Below, piece after piece: positions 6,354 to 10,581 of a DNA stretch of 10,581 nt; position 1 is the stretch's first letter; each line of letters opens with the position of its first letter. The notes under the pieces were generated by a model, which did not search any database, was not told the DNA's origin, and saw nothing but the letters and a program-made list of their open reading frames with translations. This DNA is from an uncultured Acidobacteriota bacterium (GTDB lineage: Bacteria > Acidobacteriota > Thermoanaerobaculia > Gp7-AA8): contig CAMPKJ010000171.1 in NCBI GenBank assembly GCA_946887105.1, forward strand, positions 1 to 10,581, given 5' to 3'. The position numbers and the translations under genes were made by a program.

Positions 6354-7014
6354 GAGCGCCGCGGTACCACCGCGCGAGCCGTTCCGGCGCGACGCCGAGG
6401 TGATACGCGACGATGATCAACCAGTTGATCATCGTCGTGCGGATCACGCCGGTGCCCAGAAACCGCCGTCCTGATGTCCGCACGGTCATCGGCAGAAATG
6501 CGATCCGTCCGGCGCGTTTCATGCGGCGGGCGAGCTCGTAATCCTCCATGATCGGAAACGGCGGATAGCCGCCCATGCGCAGGAACGTTTCGCGACGGGC
6601 GAACTGCGCCTGATCGCCCCACGGCTTGCGCGTCAGCCGCGTGCGCGCGTTGATCATGAAGGCCACGAACGACAGGCCTTCGATGAATGCGACGCGGAAC
6701 GCGCCGAAGATGGCGCCTTCGCGCAGCGCCGCTTCGGCGGCGACAGCCGCGCCAGGAGGCAGCAGCGTGTCCGCGTGTACGACCACGATCGTTTCGTGCA
6801 CCGCGGTTTCGATCCCGCGATTGATCTGCAACGCGCGCAGGCGCTCGCCGGTGATCGCGCGCGCGCCGCGTTCCGAGGCGATGGCCAGGGTCGCGTCGCT
6901 GCTTCCTCCATCGGCGACGATCACTTCCGCCGCGCCTGCCGCGCGCGCCGCGTCGATCGTGGCCGCGATCGACGCCTGCTCGTTGAGCGTGGGAATGACG
7001 ACGCTGACCGCCAC
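6328..7014 (-). CDS. Family 2 glycosyltransferase (resembles the rSAM/selenodomain-associated transferase 2 type)
   Basis: Seen: GT-A fold signatures in order: VSVVIPTLNE at the start, EVIVADGGSSDAT, HADT in the DxD position, PWGDQAQFARR and GGYPPFPIMEDYELARRMKRAGR. The last two blocks are what I recall from the TIGR04283 family; acceptor and product are unknown. I prefer GTG 7014, giving MAVSVVIPTLNE (228 aa), which matches where relatives begin. An ATG at 7044 would add ten residues but shares its CATG with the start of the divergent mobA-like gene. One hydrophobic segment (MINWLIIVAYHLG, near the C-terminus) may touch the membrane. The gene converges on osmC with a 26-base overlap and contains a perfect 13-bp hairpin near its 3' end. 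Confidence 0.88.
   Translation of the reverse strand: MAVSVVIPTLNEQASIAATIDAARAAGAAEVIVADGGSSDATLAIASERGARAITGERLRALQINRGIETAVHETIVVVHADTLLPPGAAVAAEAALREGAIFGAFRVAFIEGLSFVAFMINARTRLTRKPWGDQAQFARRETFLRMGGYPPFPIMEDYELARRMKRAGRIAFLPMTVRTSGRRFLGTGVIRTTMINWLIIVAYHLGVAPERLARWYRGAPTPASPSS
6408..6437. other. Perfect 13-bp hairpin inside the glycosyltransferase gene, 54 bases past the osmC stop
   Basis: CGACGATGATCAA (6408-6420), loop CCAG, TTGATCATCGTCG (6425-6437), an exact inverted repeat. On the minus strand it encodes TTMINWLIIV. For the osmC transcript it could act as a 3' hairpin for stability or termination, but no T-run follows, so I do not call it an intrinsic terminator. Confidence 0.5.
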
Positions 7015-7042
7015 GGCGCGGATGCTAACGTATCGGCTGGTC

Positions 7043-7552
7043 ATGAACGCCTACATCCTCATCGGCGGCCGCTCGACGCGCATGGGGCGCTCGAAGACGG
7101 AGCTGTTTCTCGAGCGCGTGGTCGCGGCCGCGGCGCCGGTGTTCGATGACGTGATCGCGGTGCAGCGTCATGGCGGCGATGCCGCGCCGATTCCGACGAT
7201 CTTCGAGGACGCGCACGAACAGGAAGGCGCGATCTTCGGAGTCGCGCGTGCGCTGTCCGAGGTAAGGGAGCAGGCGTTCATTCTCGCCGTCGACTATCCG
7301 TTCGTTACCGCGGAGGTGTTGCGCCATCTTCGCGACGAAGGTCGCGTGCCGATGTGGGACGGGCGTCCGCAGCCGCTGTGCGCGGTGTGGCCGGCGAGCG
7401 CATTGCCGCGGATCGAACTGCGCATCGCACGCGGCGCACTCGATTTACACGGTGTCATCAGTCGGGAGATGATCCCCGAGGCAGAGCTGCGCGCGCGCTT
7501 TCCAGGCGAGCCGCTGCGGAACGTGAATACGCTCGAGGAGTGGCATGGCTGA
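7043..7552 (+). CDS. mobA: MobA-like molybdenum cofactor guanylyltransferase (NTP-transferase fold)
   Basis: MobA joins GMP from GTP to molybdopterin to make the bis-MGD cofactor of many molybdo-enzymes. Seen: 169 aa, a little short for MobA (about 190). MNAYILIGGRSTRMGRSK carries the GTP-binding GGRSxRMGxxK motif (8-18). AFILAVDYPFV is the metal-site region, where relatives usually have CDMPF. RPQPLCAVW and the C-terminal RNVNTLEEW are family hallmarks. The start at ATG 7043 places GG at residue 8 as usual; the frame stays open upstream but only as antisense of the glycosyltransferase. No strong ribosome site is visible. It overlaps moaC by eight bases, supporting a cofactor role. An alternative is a related MobA-like nucleotidyltransferase such as a MocA-type enzyme, but the NVNT motif favours MobA. 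Confidence 0.82.
   Translation: MNAYILIGGRSTRMGRSKTELFLERVVAAAAPVFDDVIAVQRHGGDAAPIPTIFEDAHEQEGAIFGVARALSEVREQAFILAVDYPFVTAEVLRHLRDEGRVPMWDGRPQPLCAVWPASALPRIELRIARGALDLHGVISREMIPEAELRARFPGEPLRNVNTLEEWHG
7535..7540 (+). promoter_or_regulatory. Ribosome binding site of moaC
   Basis: GAGGAG four bases before ATG 7545, lying inside the end of mobA. It is the clearest Shine-Dalgarno sequence in the window and fixes the moaC start. Confidence 0.7.
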
Positions 7553-8027
7553 TAAAGATTTCTCGCATCTCGATGAAACCGGCGGGATCTCGATGGTCGA
7601 CGTCGGCGCCAAACGCCACACCTGGCGCGAAGCCGTCGCCTCGGCCACGGTACGCATGAAGCCCGCCACGCTGGCGAAGCTCGTCGAGCGCGCGTTGCCG
7701 AAAGGCGACGTACTCACCACCGCGAAAGTAGCCGGCGTGCTGGCCGCGAAACAGACTCCGACGCTGATCCCGCTCGCGCATCCGCTGGCGATCGAGTCGG
7801 TCGACATCACGTTCGATCTCGACACCGCCGGCGGCTCGATCGAAGTACGCGCCATCGTCCGCTGCGAAGGAAAGACGGGTGTCGAGATGGAGGCCATGAC
7901 CGCATGTGCCGTCGCCGCGCTCACGATCTACGACATGTGCAAGAGCGCGGAGAAGGGGATCACCATCGACGGACTGCAGCTCGTGCGCAAGTCGGGCGGC
8001 AAGAGCGGTCTGTGGGAACGGGCCTGA
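7545..8027 (+). CDS. moaC: Cyclic pyranopterin monophosphate synthase (molybdenum cofactor step 1, with MoaA)
   Basis: MoaC converts the 3',8-cyclo-GTP made by MoaA into cyclic pyranopterin monophosphate in the cytoplasm. Seen: 160 aa, the family's usual size. FSHLDETGGISMVDVGAK is the standard N-terminus. Counting from E. coli MoaC, the active-site residues are K53 (PKGDV), H79 (IPLAHPL), E116 (GVEMEAMTA), D130 and K133 (YDMCKS). A78 stands where many homologues have cysteine (IPLCHPL). The end KSGGKSG is also typical. It is preceded by GAGGAG and overlaps mobA by eight bases. No moaA, moaD or moaE is in the window, so the rest of the pathway is encoded elsewhere. It ends one base before the stop of the convergent lipoprotein gene. 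Confidence 0.96.
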   Translation: MADKDFSHLDETGGISMVDVGAKRHTWREAVASATVRMKPATLAKLVERALPKGDVLTTAKVAGVLAAKQTPTLIPLAHPLAIESVDITFDLDTAGGSIEVRAIVRCEGKTGVEMEAMTACAVAALTIYDMCKSAEKGITIDGLQLVRKSGGKSGLWERA

Positions 8028-8059
8028 GTCACTGCTGACCGCGTTCCCCGCGTTCCCAC
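8012..8059. terminator. Possible bidirectional stem between convergent moaC and the lipoprotein gene
   Basis: GTGGGAACG (8012-8020) and CGTTCCCAC (8051-8059) form a perfect 9-bp inverted repeat across the two stop codons, with a 30-base loop. A second CGTTCCC (8042-8048) could pair instead. No T-run, and both arms lie in coding sequence, so termination here is only a suggestion. Confidence 0.25.
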
Positions 8060-9051
8060 GGGGGCCGTCGATCGTTCGCCGGCGGAGGCTCTGCCGAGCG
8101 TTGTGCCGCCTCATCGGCACGCACGAGCTGTCTGCGGATCGAGCCGAGAATGCGCGCATCGGTCGCGGCGGCGAGCTCGATCAGCTTCTGCCGGTCCTTG
8201 TAGCCGTTGAACGCGATCACGAAGCGGTCGATGCGGAACGCGACCGCGCGCCCGAGGTACTTGTCTTCGGCAGTGAAATTGTCCTCCCCGAGGTTCTGGA
8301 TCGGATCGAGCAGCTTGCCGTTGCGGACGTAGAGAGCGCGATACGCATCGAGGATCTTCGCCGCGCTCGCTTTGTTCGCGGCGGGGATGATCAACCCTTC
8401 CATAATGTCGCCGGCGACGTTGAAGCTGGCCTGAAACGAATTGCCGAGGATGGCCTGGCCGAAGCCGCTGTCGGCGGCGTAGCGCTCGCTGTTGGGCACG
8501 CGCATGTCCGTCGGGAAAAAGCCGAACACGGCCGGTTTCGCGGTGGCGGCCGGCATGCGCTCGGCGACGAGCGACGCCAGCGACGTGAGCGCGGTGAACG
8601 CGTCGGGCGCGCCGCCGGTGACGCGGATGTAGAACGGACCGCGCCAGACGTGCACGGCGTATTTGCTGACGTAGCCTTCGTTCTCGATGGGGATGAAGCG
8701 GCGCGCCGCCTCCTTGCGCATGGAGTAGGCGCCGAACGCCTTCACGAAATCGGGGAAGCGGAAGATCTCGACGGTGGCGAAGCCGGGATTCGCCGTCGCA
8801 GCGTATTTGCCGGCCGTGACGTCGATCAGCTCGTAGCGCGCGAAGTCGGCCGCCATCGCGCCCATGTACGTGCTGAGCCGTTCGCCGGGAACGACCAGCG
8901 GATCCTCCTCGAGGCGCCAGCCTTGCGCCTCCTCGTGGCGAGGAAGGAACTGCAGGCTCGGCGAGTCGATGAGCGTGAAGTCGATCTGCGGCGGTGCCGG
9001 AGGCGGTGCCGTGACCGCCTTTTTCGCGCGGCACGCGCCGGCCAGCAGCAA
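8029..9051 (-). CDS. Putative lipoprotein resembling the DUF6599 family; start unresolved
   Basis: Seen: the frame encodes LPAIALALVALLLAGAC followed by RAKKAVTAPPPAPP, a convincing lipoprotein signal peptide and Pro-rich linker. A domain of about 270 residues follows with GWRLEEDPLVV, YMGAMAADFARYELIDV, VEIFRFPDFVKAFGAYSMRKEA and HVWRGPFYIRV. This pattern (GW, lack of catalytic motifs, then AFGAYS and W-G-x-Y/F) fits what I recall of DUF6599, common in Acidobacteriota. Function is unknown. The C-terminus is charged and low in complexity (PPWERGERGQQ). The coordinate given uses TTG 9051, the first usual start codon after the pepA stop. That start would cut off most of the signal peptide. The frame is open to ATG 9267, but the stretch beyond the signal peptide lies in pepA and looks random. 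So translation probably begins inside the end of pepA at a non-standard codon, or there is a sequence error. Confidence 0.75.
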   Translation of the reverse strand: MLLAGACRAKKAVTAPPPAPPQIDFTLIDSPSLQFLPRHEEAQGWRLEEDPLVVPGERLSTYMGAMAADFARYELIDVTAGKYAATANPGFATVEIFRFPDFVKAFGAYSMRKEAARRFIPIENEGYVSKYAVHVWRGPFYIRVTGGAPDAFTALTSLASLVAERMPAATAKPAVFGFFPTDMRVPNSERYAADSGFGQAILGNSFQASFNVAGDIMEGLIIPAANKASAAKILDAYRALYVRNGKLLDPIQNLGEDNFTAEDKYLGRAVAFRIDRFVIAFNGYKDRQKLIELAAATDARILGSIRRQLVRADEAAQRSAEPPPANDRRPPWERGERGQQ

Positions 9052-9053
9052 CG

Positions 9054-10499
9054 CTACGAGCGCGAGAGCGATTGCAGGAAGTCGAGCGTCACGCGGACGC
9101 CCGCCGCCGTCGCGCCGCGCGCTTCGCGTGCATTCTCGCTGTCCGCGTACGCCGTTCCGGCGATGTCGAGGTGTGCCCAGGAAGGACAAGTCACGAACTC
9201 CTTGAGGAAGACTGCCGCGGTGATCGCACCACCCCAGCGCCCGCCGGTATTCTTCATGTCGGCCCATTCGCTGCGGATCAGATCCTTGTACTCGTCCCAG
9301 GCAGGAAGTCTCCAGAGGCGCTCGCCGACGCGCTCACCGGACTGAATCAACTTCCGGGCCAGCTCATCGTTGTTGGAGAACAGGCCCGCCGCCTCGCTGC
9401 CGAGCGCGACGACGCACGCGCCGGTGAGCGTGGCGTAGTCGATGAGGTGATCCGGTTTCCGTTCGCAGGCGAAATGGAGCGCGTCGCCGAGAATCATGCG
9501 CCCTTCGGCATCCGTATTGATGATCTCCACGGTCTTGCCGCTCATCATCGTGATGATCTCGCCCGGCTTGTAGGCGCTGCCGCTGGGCAGGTTATCGGTG
9601 GCGCCGAAAACAGCGGTCAGCCTGACCGGCAGCTCCAGCCGCGCGGCGCCTTCGATGATGCCGATCACGGCGGCGGCGCCGCACATGTCGAACTTCATTT
9701 CCTCCATCTTCTCGGACGGCTTGATGCTGATGCCGCCGGAGTCGAAGGTGATGCCTTTGCCGACCAGCGCGACGTGCGTCTTCGCTTTCTTCGGCGTGTA
9801 CTCCATGACCACGAACCGCGGCTCTTCGTCCGATCCGCGATTCACGGCGAGCAAGCCGCCCATGTTCATCCGTTCGATCTCGCGCTTGCCGTAGACGGTG
9901 CACTTCACGCCCACTTCCGCGCAGACATCAGCGGCGCGTTTGGCCAGGAACGTGGGCGTGACGATGTTCGCCGGGCCGTTGGCGAGATCGCGGACGGTGG
10001 CCACCGCGGCCGCGAGGGCCTGCGCTTTCGGAGTCAGGCGCTTCGCGTCCGCATCGGGCGCGATCACGGTGCCGGCGATGGCGAGCTTCTTCTCTTTCCT
10101 GACGGTGATGTACTGGTCGTACCTGTAGTCGCTCTGCGCGAGGACGTCCGCGACGACGAACGCGGTCTCGTCCGCGTCCATGTCCGGGAGTACGTACGGG
10201 AAGAGCAGCGCGATCTTCGCATCACGCTGTTTCTTGGCGATGCGTCCCGCCGCGGTGATTCCCGCGCGCGCGCCGCGCAGGGTCAGCGACTCGTGTTTCC
10301 CGAGCCCGATGAGCGTGATCTTGCGAGGCTCGCCCGCGAGGATGGTGAGCACTTCCTCGCTGCGCCCCTCGAACCGCGCCTCACTCATGGACTTCTTCGC
10401 CGCCGCGGGAACGGCCACGTCGAGCTTCCCCTCGGCGAGCAGAACGAACAGATGATCGAACTTCGACAGCTTCACGTCACGACTGATGTCGACTTGCAT
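9054..10499 (-). CDS. pepA: Leucyl aminopeptidase (peptidase family M17)
   Basis: Hexameric cytosolic metallo-aminopeptidase releasing N-terminal residues from peptides; some PepA proteins also bind DNA. Seen: 481 aa, usual length. The N-terminal domain (about 1-160) is variable. The catalytic domain starts near VRDLANGPANIVTP (169-182). Metal and catalytic residues match the family: K248 and D253 in VGKGITFDSGG, K260, D271 in FDMCGAAAV, D330, E332 and R334 in the signature NTDAEGRM (328-335; most relatives end in L). ATLTGACVVALG and WAHLDIAGTA complete the site. The start is ATG 10499, preceded by TACAAT and no Shine-Dalgarno sequence. The last bases also encode the signal peptide of the downstream lipoprotein gene in another frame. 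Confidence 0.95.
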   Translation of the reverse strand: MQVDISRDVKLSKFDHLFVLLAEGKLDVAVPAAAKKSMSEARFEGRSEEVLTILAGEPRKITLIGLGKHESLTLRGARAGITAAGRIAKKQRDAKIALLFPYVLPDMDADETAFVVADVLAQSDYRYDQYITVRKEKKLAIAGTVIAPDADAKRLTPKAQALAAAVATVRDLANGPANIVTPTFLAKRAADVCAEVGVKCTVYGKREIERMNMGGLLAVNRGSDEEPRFVVMEYTPKKAKTHVALVGKGITFDSGGISIKPSEKMEEMKFDMCGAAAVIGIIEGAARLELPVRLTAVFGATDNLPSGSAYKPGEIITMMSGKTVEIINTDAEGRMILGDALHFACERKPDHLIDYATLTGACVVALGSEAAGLFSNNDELARKLIQSGERVGERLWRLPAWDEYKDLIRSEWADMKNTGGRWGGAITAAVFLKEFVTCPSWAHLDIAGTAYADSENAREARGATAAGVRVTLDFLQSLSRS

Positions 10500-10508
10500 G
10501 CGCGGCGG

Positions 10509-10514
10509 ATTGTA
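10509..10514 (-). promoter_or_regulatory. Candidate -10 box for a leaderless pepA message
   Basis: Minus strand TACAAT nine bases before the pepA ATG; the whole module TACAATCCGCCGCGCATG differs by two bases from 405-422. No convincing -35 box lies 16-18 bases upstream. The spacing places transcription start at about the first base of ATG. Confidence 0.4.
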
Positions 10515-10538
10515 TGGCGGAGAGGCGGGAGGAGGGAG

Positions 10539-10581
10539 TTACAGCTCGAAGGGCTCGTCGGAATCGGAGTTGAGGCGCGGG
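10539..10581 (-). CDS. C-terminal end of an unidentified gene (runs off the right edge)
   Basis: A minus-strand frame entering from the right edge ends RLNSDSDEPFEL then TAA at 10541-10539. Thirteen codons with an acidic tail are compatible with a real gene end, and the position 39 bases before pepA fits a gene upstream on the same strand. Too short to name; chance is possible. Confidence 0.4.
   Translation of the reverse strand, partial: PRLNSDSDEPFEL

Noticed and set aside
6626..7042. Upstream extension of the mobA-like frame, which would give a 308-residue protein
   Set aside because: The extension is antisense to the glycosyltransferase and has no MobA similarity; the normal N-terminus MNAYILIGGRSTRMG begins at 7043.
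7906..9345. Plus-strand open frame of 479 codons running from moaC across the lipoprotein gene into pepA
   Set aside because: It is out of frame within moaC and antisense to the lipoprotein and pepA, is very rich in Arg/Ala/Glu/Val, and crosses three well-supported genes.

Overview
The window is a GC-rich bacterial chromosomal segment, densely packed with housekeeping genes that often overlap. The style of the partial TonB protein (short cytoplasmic N-terminus, one membrane segment, then a proline-rich stretch) and a gene that looks like the DUF6599 lipoprotein family suggest Acidobacteriota or a close relative. This is inference from family habits, not proof. I see no tRNA, rRNA, CRISPR array, phage gene or transposase gene.

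Layout: at the left edge a TonB-like gene reads leftwards out of the window (1-346). Diverging from it is a seven-gene rightward run (420-6353) with only overlaps or a 16-base gap between genes: a TolB-like propeller lipoprotein, signal peptidase I (lepB), poly(A) polymerase/CCA-adding-type nucleotidyltransferase (pcnB), a NifS/IscS-type cysteine desulfurase, a degenerate receiver-PilZ protein, a TPR protein and an OsmC-type peroxidase. This is probably one transcription unit covering protein secretion, RNA 3'-end processing, sulfur transfer, c-di-GMP sensing and hydroperoxide defence. A family-2 glycosyltransferase (6328-7014) converges on OsmC and overlaps its end. Back to back with it lies a molybdenum cofactor pair, mobA-like and moaC (7043-8027). 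moaC converges, one base apart, on a leftward DUF6599-like lipoprotein gene, which follows pepA (9054-10499). The last 43 bases hold the C-terminus of another leftward gene.

The most unusual feature is a small palindromic repeat family with the 13-base core AGACCTGACCCCA. It occurs five times in 1.2 kb (1079-2290) and nowhere else that I could find. All copies lie inside three consecutive coding sequences and keep the frame, reading DLTP on one strand and GPMGSGLQ on the other. In lepB, one arm is tandemly duplicated exactly (2 x 24 bases) and faces an opposing arm, forming a hairpin between catalytic regions. The copy in pcnB is the exact 22-base complement of the lepB arm. This resembles REP-type or Rickettsia-palindromic-element-type selfish DNA that tolerates insertion into genes.

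Other points of interest are: a receiver domain that has lost its phospho-acceptor aspartate and conserved lysine while its PilZ partner keeps the c-di-GMP motif; two nearly identical leaderless-type promoter/start modules at opposite ends of the window; a perfect 13-bp hairpin inside the glycosyltransferase gene just past the osmC stop; and a lipoprotein signal peptide encoded inside the end of pepA without a normal start codon.
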